Of a stretch of DNA of 64,000 nt, positions 1 to 8,376 are shown piece by piece. The notes under the pieces were generated by a model. That model had not been told where the DNA came from, searched no databases, and saw nothing but the letters and a program-made list of their open reading frames with translations. Within the stretch, counting starts at the first letter, position 1. The number at the start of each line of letters is the position of its first letter. The stretch comes from Sphingopyxis sp. UBA6723 (lineage in GTDB: Bacteria; Pseudomonadota; Alphaproteobacteria; Sphingomonadales; Sphingomonadaceae): contig NZ_DKIH01000005.1 in NCBI RefSeq assembly GCF_002454115.1, positions 62,001-126,000 of the forward strand, given 5' to 3'. The position numbers and the translations under genes are program-made.

Positions 1-356
1 TTTTGCAGCTCACCAGATGTGCCGCGACCGATTTGGCCCGATACGGAATTCGCGTGAATGCAGTGCAACCGGGCTTCATCAACACCAACATTTTTGCGTC
101 CGTCCTCGATATGCCGAAGGAGCAGTTCGATCAATCCAAGGTAGCCATTGCGCAGATGTCGAGTCAAGTTCAGCCGGTTGCACGAGCCGGATTGCCGGGC
201 GATGTTGCCGAGGCCGTCGCGTTCCTATGCAGCGAGCAAGGCAGTTTCATGAATGGGACGTCGATGATCGTCGACGGCGGTTTGACGATCGGTCCTCGCC
301 ACACATGGGACCAAAACACTCCAGGACTTATGGATGCAATTCAGGCTGCACCTTGA
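1..356 (+). CDS. SDR family oxidoreductase, C-terminal part (cut by window edge)
   Basis: This is the last 117 or so residues of a short-chain dehydrogenase/reductase; the start lies before the window. The segment IRVNAVQPGFINTNIF is the usual SDR stretch after the active-site Tyr-Lys, and the end (VAEAVAFLCSEQGSFMNG, then IVDGG) is the classical C-terminal signature of NAD(P)-dependent dehydrogenases. The catalytic YxxxK and the nucleotide-binding glycines are outside the window, so the substrate cannot be judged. The reading frame is open to the first base and ends at TGA 354-356. Confidence 0.85.
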   Translation, partial: LQLTRCAATDLARYGIRVNAVQPGFINTNIFASVLDMPKEQFDQSKVAIAQMSSQVQPVARAGLPGDVAEAVAFLCSEQGSFMNGTSMIVDGGLTIGPRHTWDQNTPGLMDAIQAAP

Positions 357-435
357 AAGGCCCGGCTATTAGTACTTAACGTCCGCAATCGCACCTTCGA
401 TAGCCAAAAGCGGCCTGACCGCTAACGGCCAAACT

Positions 436-449
436 TTGACCGCGATCAA
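436..449 (+). promoter_or_regulatory. FNR box upstream of the universal stress gene
   Basis: TTGACCGCGATCAA matches the FNR/FixK consensus TTGAT-N4-ATCAA with one change. Its centre (442.5) plus 41.5 bp predicts transcription from about 484, just ahead of the AGGAG at 490-494 and the GTG start at 502. A CATATG at 473-478 lies where a -10 element would be expected. FNR control of the stress gene and the downstream fnr gene is inferred. Confidence 0.65.
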
Positions 450-501
450 TGACGCGGCGTGCATTGCGGCTTCATATGCCTGTCACAGCAGGAGAATTGA
501 C

Positions 502-1314
502 GTGCGCAATATCTTGATTCACGCCGACGATGGTCCCGGAATGCCCACGCGATTGGAGAGCGGTCTGGCGATCGGGCGGCGGCATCGGTCGCATTTGGAT
601 TTCGTGATCAGTTCGCCGTTTCAGCAGTTCATTGCCACGGATCCCTTCGGCGGCATGTATCTGGCGAGCGAGCAGTTAGCGAAAGCGCAGGCGGCGGACG
701 CGGCGCTTGATCGACGGTTGCGGGCCGATCTCGAGCGTGAAGATGTGCTTTGGAATGTCACGTTGGCCGACGGCGACGTGCTGGCGACGTTGACGCTTGC
801 CGCAACGCTGGCCGATCTCGTCATCGTTTCGCTCGGCACTGCCGATCGGCGCCGCAGCTTTACTCCACCGATGATGGCGGGTGATCTGGCGATGGCGGTA
901 CCTGCGCCGGTGCTCGCCATTCCCGAACCCTGCGGCCCGATCAATCTCGACGCCCCGGTGATGGTGGCGTGGAATGGCAGCCCGCAAGCGGCGCACGCGC
1001 TGCGCGCAGCGGTGCCGCTGATGCGCGACGCAGCGCAGGTTATCATGGTCACGGTTGGTCAGGATGAGGGGCAGGTGGCCGCCGACGACGCGCTGCGCTA
1101 CCTCTCGCGCCACGCGATCCACGCCGAACTGCGCCATGTCGAGCGCAGCGTCGAAACGATCGAAGAAGCGCTTGAGCGGACCGCTCGTGATATCGGCGCC
1201 GGTCTGATCGTGATGGGCGCCTTTGGGCATACTCGGTTGCGCGAGACGTTTTTCGGCGGCGTGACGCGCTATTTACTGGAATCGGCGCCGGCCCCGCTTC
1301 TGCTCATGCACTGA
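502..1314 (+). CDS. Universal stress protein, tandem UspA domains
   Basis: A 270-residue protein with two UspA-like halves. The C-terminal half carries the ATP-binding pattern G-x2-G-x9-G in VMGAFGHTRLRETFFGGVTR, and the N-terminal half looks degenerate. The GTG at 502 was chosen because AGGAG lies at 490-494; the longer frame from 436 would begin inside an FNR box. It is cytoplasmic. Tandem Usp proteins in proteobacteria are often induced by oxygen limitation through FNR/Anr, which fits the FNR box upstream and the FNR-type regulator 55 bp downstream. The two genes may be co-transcribed, which would make the regulator autoregulated. Confidence 0.85.
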   Translation: MRNILIHADDGPGMPTRLESGLAIGRRHRSHLDFVISSPFQQFIATDPFGGMYLASEQLAKAQAADAALDRRLRADLEREDVLWNVTLADGDVLATLTLAATLADLVIVSLGTADRRRSFTPPMMAGDLAMAVPAPVLAIPEPCGPINLDAPVMVAWNGSPQAAHALRAAVPLMRDAAQVIMVTVGQDEGQVAADDALRYLSRHAIHAELRHVERSVETIEEALERTARDIGAGLIVMGAFGHTRLRETFFGGVTRYLLESAPAPLLLMH

Positions 1315-1369
1315 CCCGACGCGGGTCGCTTCGCTTCCCAAAGCCAGCGGGCTGCTGTACGGCGGCGGC

Positions 1370-2062
1370 ATGACCGATTGTTCCACCTGTGTCGTCCGCA
1401 ACCGCGCGATTTGCGCCAGCCTCGACGCGACGGAAATTCTGGCGCTGGGCAAGATGGGGCGCAAGCAAAAGGTTCGGCAGGGGCAGACCTTGCTGTGGGA
1501 AGGCGACGGCGCGCCCGTGGTGGCCAATGTCCTGACCGGAGTGTTGAAGCTGGTGGTGTCGACCGCCGATGGCCGCGAACAGATCGTCGGGGTTGTGTTC
1601 CCCTCCGACTTCATCGGTAGGCCGTTCGGCAAGGAAAGCCCCTACACCGTCACCGCGATGACCGACGCGGAAGTGTGCATTTTCAACCGCAACAATTTCG
1701 ACGAATTCGCCAGCTCGCATCCCGACCTTCAGCAGAAGCTATTGCGCCGCACGCTCGACGAGCTCGACCGCGCACGCCACTGGATGATGCTGCTTGGGCG
1801 CAAGTCCGCGTCGGAAAAAGTCGCGTCCTTCCTGCTCGAAATGTCCGAACGCTTGTCGGGGCAGGGATGCGACGCGACAATGTCCAAGGGCGGCTTTGAG
1901 CTTCCCTTCGGGCGTCAGCAGATCGCCGATATCCTGGGGCTGACGATCGAAACGACTAGCCGCCAGCTCACCAGAATGCGCGGCGAAGGCGTGCTCGACC
2001 TGCCGTCTCGCCGCGAGATCGTGATCATCGACCTCGCGGCGATGGAGGCGATGGCGGGCTGA
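1370..2062 (+). CDS. fnrL: Crp/Fnr family oxygen-sensing regulator with [4Fe-4S] ligands (FnrL type)
   Basis: A 230-residue regulator. The N-terminus has C4-x2-C7-x7-C15 and there is a fourth cysteine at C103 (AEVCIF), the ligand set of FNR proteins that hold an oxygen-labile [4Fe-4S] cluster. A cyclic-nucleotide-fold sensor domain is followed by a C-terminal HTH (about 175-205) with TIETTSRQLTR, whose Glu and Ser-Arg are the residues that read TTGAT-N4-ATCAA. Three such boxes occur nearby, in front of uspA, ompW/ccoN and hemN. It is very probably the low-oxygen activator of the cbb3 block. The name fnrL follows usage in related alphaproteobacteria. Confidence 0.92.
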   Translation: MTDCSTCVVRNRAICASLDATEILALGKMGRKQKVRQGQTLLWEGDGAPVVANVLTGVLKLVVSTADGREQIVGVVFPSDFIGRPFGKESPYTVTAMTDAEVCIFNRNNFDEFASSHPDLQQKLLRRTLDELDRARHWMMLLGRKSASEKVASFLLEMSERLSGQGCDATMSKGGFELPFGRQQIADILGLTIETTSRQLTRMRGEGVLDLPSRREIVIIDLAAMEAMAG

Positions 2063-2071
2063 CCCGCCACG

Positions 2072-2743
2072 TCAGAAGCGGAAAGCGAGCCCGGCGCTGA
2101 CGACCCACGGATCAAGCTTGTGCCGGGTGCGCAATACTTCGGTTGGGCCGGCGAACCAGCTCGCGGTCGAGCGCATGATATGGCGCTTGGCGTCGAACGT
2201 CACCGACAGTCCCTTGGCATTCACCGGGACGTCGACCCCGGCCTGAAACGCCATGCCCAGTGAATCGCCCATCTTTTGCCGGTTCGCGCCGAGCGCGACC
2301 GCCGTCGCTCCGGGCTTTTCGTCGATGAAGATGAAATAGCTGGGACCGGCGCCGACATAGGGGCGCACGCCGCCGTCTTTGCCGAAATGATATTTGAGCG
2401 TCAGCGTCGCGGGGACGATGTTCGCATTCGACACCAGCCCTGCACCCGCCAGACCGCCGCGACCGACGACATCATGCTGGGTGACACCAGCGATCGTCTC
2501 GACCGAGATATTGTCGGCTAAGAAATATTCGATCGCGACCGTCGGCACGATATTGTCGTCGGCCTTGGTCTGCGTGCCCGCAGGCAGCCCGATCAGGTCC
2601 AGCTTCACGTCGCTGATCTTGCCGTCGGGCGCGACATAGGTCGCGAGCAGCTTGAACTGGACGTCACCGCTTTTCGCCGCGGCTTGCCCGGGGACCGCCA
2701 GCGCGACGGCCAGCGCGGCGAGGGAGAGATATTGGGTCTTCAT
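2072..2743 (-). CDS. ompW: OmpW family outer membrane protein
   Basis: A 223-residue protein with a Sec signal peptide (hydrophobic stretch, then GQAAAKSG) and an OmpW-type small beta-barrel. Visible family features are VPTVAIEYFLADNISVE, LKYHFG, VRPYVGAGPSYF and the C-terminal SAGLAFRF ending in Phe. The ATG at 2743 is preceded by AGGAG and starts the signal peptide, so the longer reading from 2815 is rejected. OmpW proteins are eight-stranded barrels for small hydrophobic molecules, and ompW is FNR-controlled in enterobacteria. Here one FNR box (2824-2837) lies between ompW and divergent ccoN. Confidence 0.88.
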   Translation of the reverse strand: MKTQYLSLAALAVALAVPGQAAAKSGDVQFKLLATYVAPDGKISDVKLDLIGLPAGTQTKADDNIVPTVAIEYFLADNISVETIAGVTQHDVVGRGGLAGAGLVSNANIVPATLTLKYHFGKDGGVRPYVGAGPSYFIFIDEKPGATAVALGANRQKMGDSLGMAFQAGVDVPVNAKGLSVTFDAKRHIMRSTASWFAGPTEVLRTRHKLDPWVVSAGLAFRF

Positions 2744-2823
2744 GAGTCCTGGCTCCTGTTGTTGATGGAGCCGTCCCTGCGCCGTCGGCCGCTGCGCCGC
2801 ATTGATGAAGCGCAAGCAATTCG

Positions 2824-2837
2824 TTGATCCCGATCAA
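2824..2837. promoter_or_regulatory. Perfect palindromic FNR box between ompW and ccoN
   Basis: TTGATCCCGATCAA is an exact TTGAT-N4-ATCAA palindrome. Class II spacing (41.5 bp from the centre) predicts transcription from about 2872 towards ccoN and from about 2789 towards ompW. One box could therefore serve both divergent genes. This also rules out ATG 2837 and ATG 2861 as ccoN starts if the promoter is used this way. Confidence 0.85.
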
Positions 2838-2911
2838 TGTTTCGGCGGACCCGCGCGTCCATGAGCGAAGCGAAGCGCGGTCCGAAGACCGCACCAAGCG
2901 GGGACAAGCAT

Positions 2912-4570
2912 ATGGACGGTCTGGTAATCAAAGCGGGCGGCTGGCTGGCGCTGGCACTGCTCGCGCTGGTGATGGCGGCGCTGGCAGTCGATGCGCCCTT
3001 CGCAGTGCATATGGGCATCGTTGCCGTCGCCGCGCTGACCGTGATGTGGACGACCGTCTCGCGCGCCGATTATGGCGCGATGACACGCGGCGTGCTGAAA
3101 ATGCCCGCCAGCGAAGGCGCTTATGACGATGACCCGATCCGTTGGGGCGTCATTGCTACCCTGTTCTGGGGGATCGCCGGGATGGCGGCGGGGCTGTTCA
3201 TCGCGCTCCAGCTCGCTTTCCCGGCGCTCAACTTCAACCTCGAATATACGACCTTTGGCCGCATCCGACCGCTGCATACGTCGGCGGTGATCTTTGCTTT
3301 CGGTGGGAACGCGCTGATCGCGACGAGCTTTTACGTCGTGCAGCGCACCTGCCGCGCCCGGCTCGCCTTTCCCAAGCTCGCGCGCTTTGTCTTCTGGGGC
3401 TACCAGCTGTTCATCGTCCTCGCTGCAACCGGCTACCTGATGGGCGTGACCGAGGCGAAGGAGTATGCCGAGCCCGAATGGTATGTCGACCTGTGGCTGA
3501 CGATTGTCTGGGTCGCCTATCTGGCGGTCTTTGTCGGCACGATCGTCAAGCGCCGCGAACCGCACATCTATGTCGCAAACTGGTTCTATCTCAGCTTCAT
3601 CATCACCATCGCGATGCTCCATATCGTCAACAACCTGTCGATGCCCGCCAGCATCTTGGGTTCCAAAAGCTACGCCGCCTTTGCCGGGGTGCAGGATGCG
3701 CTGACGCAATGGTGGTACGGGCATAATGCGGTCGGTTTCTTCCTGACCGCGGGCTTCCTCGCGATGATGTATTATTTCGTGCCGAAGCAGGCCGAGCGGC
3801 CGGTGTACAGTTACCGCCTGTCGATCATCCACTTCTGGTCGCTGATCTTTCTCTACATCTGGGCGGGGCCGCACCATCTGCATTACACCGCGCTGCCCGA
3901 CTGGGCGCAGACGCTCGGCATGGTGTTTTCGATCATGCTGTGGATGCCGAGCTGGGGCGGGATGATCAACGGCCTGATGACGCTCAACGGCGCGTGGGAC
4001 AAGATCCGCACGGACCCGATCATCCGCATGATGGTGATGGCGCTCGCCTTTTACGGGATGAGCACCTTCGAAGGCCCGATGATGTCGATCAAATGGGTCA
4101 ATTCGATGTCGCATTACACCGACTGGACGATCGGCCATGTCCATTCGGGGGCACTCGGGTGGAACGGCATGATCACCTTTGCCTGCGTCTATTATCTGGT
4201 GCCGCGCCTGTGGGGCCGTCCGCGCCTCTACAGCCTGCGCATGGTCAACTGGCACTTCTGGCTCGCGACCGTCGGGATCGTTTTCTACGCCGCGTCGATG
4301 TGGGTGGCGGGCATCATGCAGGGGCTGATGTGGCGCGAATATGGCGCCGATGGTTACCTCGTTTACAGCTTTGCCGAGAGTGTCGCGGCGATGCACCCGA
4401 TGTACCTGATCCGCGCCGCGGGCGGGGCGATGTATCTCGCCGGTTTCTTGATCATGATCGTCAATGTCTGGGCGACGCTCCGCGGCAAGGTGCGCGCCGA
4501 AAAACCGATGACCGAAACCCCGCATAACGCCGCCGCGGACCGCCCGCTCGCGCTCGTTCGCGCCGCTTAA
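2912..4570 (+). CDS. ccoN: Cytochrome c oxidase cbb3-type subunit I (CcoN)
   Basis: The catalytic subunit of the high-affinity cbb3 terminal oxidase, 552 residues with about 12 membrane helices. The heme b and heme b3-CuB histidines sit in recognisable stretches: IRPLHTSAVIFAFGG, WWYGHNAVGFF, YIWAGPHHLHY and DWTIGHVHSGALGWN. It reduces oxygen to water at low oxygen tension and pumps protons. The start at ATG 2912 (MDGLVIKAGG) is preferred because the upstream ATGs fall in or before the predicted FNR-driven transcription start; ATG 2861 is the alternative. It is the first gene of ccoNOQPGHIS, and only 11 bp separate it from ccoO. Confidence 0.96.
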   Translation: MDGLVIKAGGWLALALLALVMAALAVDAPFAVHMGIVAVAALTVMWTTVSRADYGAMTRGVLKMPASEGAYDDDPIRWGVIATLFWGIAGMAAGLFIALQLAFPALNFNLEYTTFGRIRPLHTSAVIFAFGGNALIATSFYVVQRTCRARLAFPKLARFVFWGYQLFIVLAATGYLMGVTEAKEYAEPEWYVDLWLTIVWVAYLAVFVGTIVKRREPHIYVANWFYLSFIITIAMLHIVNNLSMPASILGSKSYAAFAGVQDALTQWWYGHNAVGFFLTAGFLAMMYYFVPKQAERPVYSYRLSIIHFWSLIFLYIWAGPHHLHYTALPDWAQTLGMVFSIMLWMPSWGGMINGLMTLNGAWDKIRTDPIIRMMVMALAFYGMSTFEGPMMSIKWVNSMSHYTDWTIGHVHSGALGWNGMITFACVYYLVPRLWGRPRLYSLRMVNWHFWLATVGIVFYAASMWVAGIMQGLMWREYGADGYLVYSFAESVAAMHPMYLIRAAGGAMYLAGFLIMIVNVWATLRGKVRAEKPMTETPHNAAADRPLALVRAA

Positions 4571-4581
4571 GGAGCCGCACG

Positions 4582-5355
4582 ATGGCCACCCAACCCACCG
4601 AAAAGCCCTTCAGTCACAAGAAGCTCGAGCGCAACGTCAGCCTGCTCGGCCTCTTCGCGCTCGTCGCCGTCACCATCGGCGGCATCGTCGAGATCGCGCC
4701 GCTGTTCTGGATCGACAACACGATCGAGAAGGTCGACGGCATGCGCCCCTACACCCCGCTCGAGCTGGCGGGTCGCAACATCTATATGCGCGAGGGCTGC
4801 TACACCTGTCACAGCCAGATGATCCGCCCGTTCCGCGACGAAGTCGAACGCTATGGCCATTACAGCCTGGCCGCCGAGAGCATGTACGATCACCCGTTCC
4901 AATGGGGGTCGAAGCGCACCGGACCCGACCTTGCGCGCGTCGGCGGACGTTATTCGGACGAATGGCACAAGGCGCATCTGATCGACCCGCGCAGCGTGGT
5001 GCCGGAATCGATCATGCCGCCCTATGCCTTTTTGGCCGAGCGTGATCTGTACACCGGCGACATGCGCAACGATCTGACGGCGCTGTCGCGCGTTGGGGTG
5101 CCGTACAGCAAAGAAGCGATCGCCGCGGCGAATGAAGATATGCAGGCGCAGGTCGATCCGGCCGCGGGCGTCGATCTGCAAAAACGCTATCCCAAGGCGC
5201 AGGTGCGCGATTTCGACGGTAACCCCGATCGCCTGTCCGAAATGGATGCGCTGATCGCCTATCTCCAGATGCTCGGCACGCTCGTCGATGTCGAAAAGGC
5301 CGCCCCGCAGGAGCAGGGCGCCGCGCCCGCGGTGACGCAGGAGAAGGCACGGTGA
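4582..5355 (+). CDS. ccoO: Cytochrome c oxidase cbb3-type subunit II, monoheme (CcoO)
   Basis: A 257-residue membrane-anchored cytochrome c with one N-terminal helix (about 20-44) and a single heme motif C73-YT-C76-H77 in EGCYTCHSQM. The following GPDLARVGGRYSDEWHKAHLIDP is the family hallmark, with a Met ligand region at SIMPPY. It passes electrons from CcoP to the CcoN active site on the periplasmic side. AAGGAG precedes the ATG. Its TGA overlaps the GTG of ccoQ by three bases (GTGA), indicating translational coupling. Confidence 0.96.
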   Translation: MATQPTEKPFSHKKLERNVSLLGLFALVAVTIGGIVEIAPLFWIDNTIEKVDGMRPYTPLELAGRNIYMREGCYTCHSQMIRPFRDEVERYGHYSLAAESMYDHPFQWGSKRTGPDLARVGGRYSDEWHKAHLIDPRSVVPESIMPPYAFLAERDLYTGDMRNDLTALSRVGVPYSKEAIAAANEDMQAQVDPAAGVDLQKRYPKAQVRDFDGNPDRLSEMDALIAYLQMLGTLVDVEKAAPQEQGAAPAVTQEKAR

Positions 5356-5510
5356 CCTACAACGACCTGCGTCATTTCGCCGACAGCTGGGGTCTGCTCG
5401 CGATGACCATCCTGTTTCTTGGCCTTGTCGCTTGGCCGTTCCGCAAGGGTGCGCGTCGCCACAATGAAGAGGCCGCAACGATGATCTTCAAGGACGACGA
5501 CCATGGCTGA
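5352..5510 (+). CDS. ccoQ: Cbb3 oxidase small subunit CcoQ
   Basis: A 52-residue single-helix protein starting MTYNDLRHFADSWGLLAM, then a hydrophobic segment (ILFLGLVAWPF), then a polar end with FKDDDHG. This length, topology and place between ccoO and ccoP are typical of CcoQ (FixQ), which helps stabilise the complex. It starts with GTG overlapping the ccoO stop, and its own TGA lies eight bases inside ccoP (ATG 5503), so all three genes are coupled. Confidence 0.93.
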   Translation: MTYNDLRHFADSWGLLAMTILFLGLVAWPFRKGARRHNEEAATMIFKDDDHG

Positions 5511-6465
5511 TCCTCACACTTCCCCGACCGCTGTCGGTGTGCATCGCATCGACGAAGCCACCGGTACGAGCACCGTCGGCCATGAATGGGATGGCATCGA
5601 AGAGCTCAACACACCGCTGCCGCGCTGGTGGCTGTGGACCTTCTACGCCTCGATCGTCTGGGCGGCTGGCTATGTCGTTCTCTACCCCGCCTGGCCGATG
5701 CTCAACAGCGCCACGCAAGGCGTGCTGGGGTGGAGCAGTCGCAGCGATCTGGAGCGCGAGATGCAGGCGCATGCGGTGCGCCGCGCGCCGATCACCAATG
5801 CCATTGCCGCGACGGCGCTGACCGACCTACCCGCCAAACCCGAACTGATGCAGGCGGCGGTGCAGGGCGGCGCCGCGGCGTTCCGCGTTCATTGCGTCCA
5901 GTGCCACGGCGCCGGCGGCGCGGGGGTCAAGAAGCTTTATCCCAGCCTGACCGACGATGACTGGCTGTGGGGCGGCGATCTGGCGAGCATCGAATATACG
6001 ATCGCGCACGGGATCCGGAACCCCGACCACAAGGCGACGCGCGTCAGCCAGATGCCGGCGTTTGGACGCGACGGCATTCTTGACGCGGCGCAGATCGCCG
6101 ACGTCGTCAGCCATGTTCGTGTCATCAGCAAGCAGGACAAGCCGAGCGCGGAATCAATGCGCGGGAATGCGCTGTTCCAGGCGAACTGCGCCGTCTGTCA
6201 CGGTGCGTCGGGCGCCGGGGATCGCACCGTGGGCGCGCCGAAGCTGACCGACGCGGTCTGGCTCTATGGCGGCGATCGCGACAGCCTGATCGCGACGATC
6301 GCGCAGCCGCGCAACGGCGTGATGCCGCGCTGGGGCCACCGGCTCGACCCGGTGACGGTCAAGATGCTCGCGACCTATGTCTATTCGCTCGGCGGGGGCG
6401 AGAAAGCATCGGCGCCCGCGCTGGCGCCAATATCCGAAGGACAGGGAGCCGATGGCCAGCCCTGA
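5503..6465 (+). CDS. ccoP: Cytochrome c oxidase cbb3-type subunit III, diheme (CcoP)
   Basis: A 320-residue protein with a cytoplasmic N-terminus, one membrane helix (about 43-64) and two periplasmic cytochrome c domains: C131-VQ-C134-H135 and C229-AV-C232-H233. It accepts electrons from soluble or membrane cytochrome c and delivers them to CcoO. Motifs such as YTIAHGIRNPDH and MPAFGRDGIL are typical of CcoP. It overlaps ccoQ at its start and ccoG at its end (ccoG ATG 6452). Confidence 0.95.
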   Translation: MADPHTSPTAVGVHRIDEATGTSTVGHEWDGIEELNTPLPRWWLWTFYASIVWAAGYVVLYPAWPMLNSATQGVLGWSSRSDLEREMQAHAVRRAPITNAIAATALTDLPAKPELMQAAVQGGAAAFRVHCVQCHGAGGAGVKKLYPSLTDDDWLWGGDLASIEYTIAHGIRNPDHKATRVSQMPAFGRDGILDAAQIADVVSHVRVISKQDKPSAESMRGNALFQANCAVCHGASGAGDRTVGAPKLTDAVWLYGGDRDSLIATIAQPRNGVMPRWGHRLDPVTVKMLATYVYSLGGGEKASAPALAPISEGQGADGQP

Positions 6466-7909
6466 CGACCTGACCGGCGAGAACGCGCCGCTCTATGCGG
6501 CGCGAAAAGGCGTTTACCCCAAAAAGGTCGATGGTCCCTTTCGTCGCTTCAAATGGGCGATCATGGGGATCACGCTGGCGATCTATTATGGCACGCCGTG
6601 GATCCGCTGGGACCGCGGCCCCTATGCTCCCGACCAGGCGGTGCTCGTCGATCTCGCGAACCGTCGCTTCTACATGTTCCAGATCGAAATCTGGCCGCAC
6701 GAATTTTACTATGTCGCAGGCCTGCTCATCATGGCGGGTATCGGGCTGTTCCTCGTTACCAGCGCGGTGGGCCGCGCCTGGTGCGGCTATGCCTGTCCCC
6801 AGACGGTGTGGACCGATCTGTTCCAGCATGTCGACCGGCTGGTCGATGGCGACCGCAACGCGCAGATCCGCTTGGCGAACGGTCCGTGGACGGCAGAGAA
6901 GCTCGGCAAGCGCAGCTTCAAATACGCGATCTATCTTGCCATCGCTTTTTGGACCGGCGGCGCGTGGATCATGTATTTCGCCGATGCGCCGTCGCTGACC
7001 GTCGATTTTTGGAGCGGGCAGGCGGCGCCGATCGCCTACGGTACGGTCGCCGTGCTGACCGCGACGACCTTCATCCTCGGCGGCTTCATGCGCGAGCAGG
7101 TGTGCATCTATATGTGTCCCTGGCCGCGCATCCAGACCGCGATGATGGACGAAAAATCGCTGCTGGTGACGTATAAGGACTGGCGCGGCGAACCGCGCGG
7201 TAGCGTCAAAAAGGCGCAGGCGCATCCCGACGCGTTCGGCGATTGTGTCGATTGCAACCAGTGCGTTGCGGTATGCCCGACCGGCATCGACATTCGCGAA
7301 GGGCCGCAGATTGGCTGCATCACCTGCGCGCTGTGCATTGACGCATGCGATGATGTGATGGGCCAGATCGGGCGCCCGCGCGGGCTGATCGATTATTGCA
7401 CGCTCGACGATGCCGCGGTCGAAAAGGCGGGCGGCATCGGCAAGCCGGTCATGAAAACGCTGCTGCGCCCGCGCACGCTGATCTATTTCGGTATATGGAG
7501 CGCGATCGGCGCCGCGATGCTGTTTTCGCTGGGCCAGCGCACGCGGCTCGACCTTGCGGTTCAGCACGAGCGCAGCCCGCTCTATGTCCAACTGTCCGAC
7601 GGCCATATCCGCAATAATTACACGCTGAAGCTGCGCAACATGGAAACGCGCCCGCGCCGCGTCGCGGTGACGGTGGACGGGCTGGCGGGCGCCGCGCTGT
7701 GGACCGAAGCAGGATTGCGTGAGACCGCCAAGCAACGCATCGAAATAGCGCTCGCGCCCGACAGCGTTACGCGCGTCCGATTGTTCGTCGCGGCACCGGG
7801 TGACGGACCGGCGCGGCAGGATTTTACCATCGCGACCCGCGGCCTCGATGGCGACCCGCGCGGCGACAGCGACGTCATCCAGTTCGACCGGCCGGAGGCA
7901 GGACAATGA
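6452..7909 (+). CDS. ccoG: Cytochrome c oxidase accessory protein CcoG (FixG/RdxA), 2x[4Fe-4S] membrane ferredoxin
   Basis: A 485-residue membrane protein with several N-terminal helices. The ferredoxin-like segment reads CVDCNQCVAVCPTG, followed by CITCALCIDACDDVM, giving eight cysteines for two [4Fe-4S] clusters. A further cysteine pair in the membrane part (WCGYACPQTVW, CIYMCPWPRIQ) and a C-terminal Ig-like periplasmic domain match the family. CcoG helps deliver or reduce copper for cbb3 assembly. The start at ATG 6452 follows AGGGAG at 6443-6448 and overlaps ccoP; the longer reading from 6377 is a frame extension only. Confidence 0.94.
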   Translation: MASPDDLTGENAPLYAARKGVYPKKVDGPFRRFKWAIMGITLAIYYGTPWIRWDRGPYAPDQAVLVDLANRRFYMFQIEIWPHEFYYVAGLLIMAGIGLFLVTSAVGRAWCGYACPQTVWTDLFQHVDRLVDGDRNAQIRLANGPWTAEKLGKRSFKYAIYLAIAFWTGGAWIMYFADAPSLTVDFWSGQAAPIAYGTVAVLTATTFILGGFMREQVCIYMCPWPRIQTAMMDEKSLLVTYKDWRGEPRGSVKKAQAHPDAFGDCVDCNQCVAVCPTGIDIREGPQIGCITCALCIDACDDVMGQIGRPRGLIDYCTLDDAAVEKAGGIGKPVMKTLLRPRTLIYFGIWSAIGAAMLFSLGQRTRLDLAVQHERSPLYVQLSDGHIRNNYTLKLRNMETRPRRVAVTVDGLAGAALWTEAGLRETAKQRIEIALAPDSVTRVRLFVAAPGDGPARQDFTIATRGLDGDPRGDSDVIQFDRPEAGQ

Positions 7910-8376
7910 GCGACAAACCGATCCGCAAGGTCTTCACCGGCTGGCACATGACCGCGATCCTCGTCACCTTCTTTGCCGTCGTCATCACGGTCAATTTCAC
8001 CATGGCGCGCCTCGCCATGTCGACCTTTGGCGGCAAGGTGGTCGAAAACAGCTATGTCGCGAGCCAGCACTACAATGTCTGGCTGGCGCGTGCGGAGGCG
8101 CAGGACCGGTTGGGCTGGACGCAGAAGGTTTCGCTTGATGCCGACCGCCATGTTCGCGTCGAAATTCGCAAGGATGGCCGACCGCTGACCGCCCTGCGCG
8201 TCGTCGCAACCGCCAGCCATCCGCTCGGGCGCACCGCCCCCTCCATCCTCCGGTTCGAAGGGGTGGAGGATGGCGCGTGGCGCTCGGTCGAGCCGCTGGC
8301 GGTAGGGCGCCAGCGGCTCGACATCAGCGTCGCCAACGGCTCGGACGAGGCGCGCTATCGGATCGATCTGCAATGA
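7906..8376 (+). CDS. ccoH: Cbb3 oxidase assembly protein FixH/CcoH
   Basis: A 156-residue protein with one N-terminal membrane helix (about 15-35, ILVTFFAVVITVNFTMA) and a periplasmic beta-rich domain. The motif VVENSYVASQHYNVWL and the alternating pattern after it match FixH. It is needed for cbb3 maturation, working with the copper ATPase encoded next. Both ends overlap neighbours through ATGA junctions (7906-7909 and 8373-8376). Confidence 0.92.
   Translation: MSDKPIRKVFTGWHMTAILVTFFAVVITVNFTMARLAMSTFGGKVVENSYVASQHYNVWLARAEAQDRLGWTQKVSLDADRHVRVEIRKDGRPLTALRVVATASHPLGRTAPSILRFEGVEDGAWRSVEPLAVGRQRLDISVANGSDEARYRIDLQ

Noticed and set aside
2834..4525. A 563-residue minus-strand frame across ccoN
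   Set aside because: It is the antisense shadow of ccoN, His/Arg/Asp-rich and without any domain.
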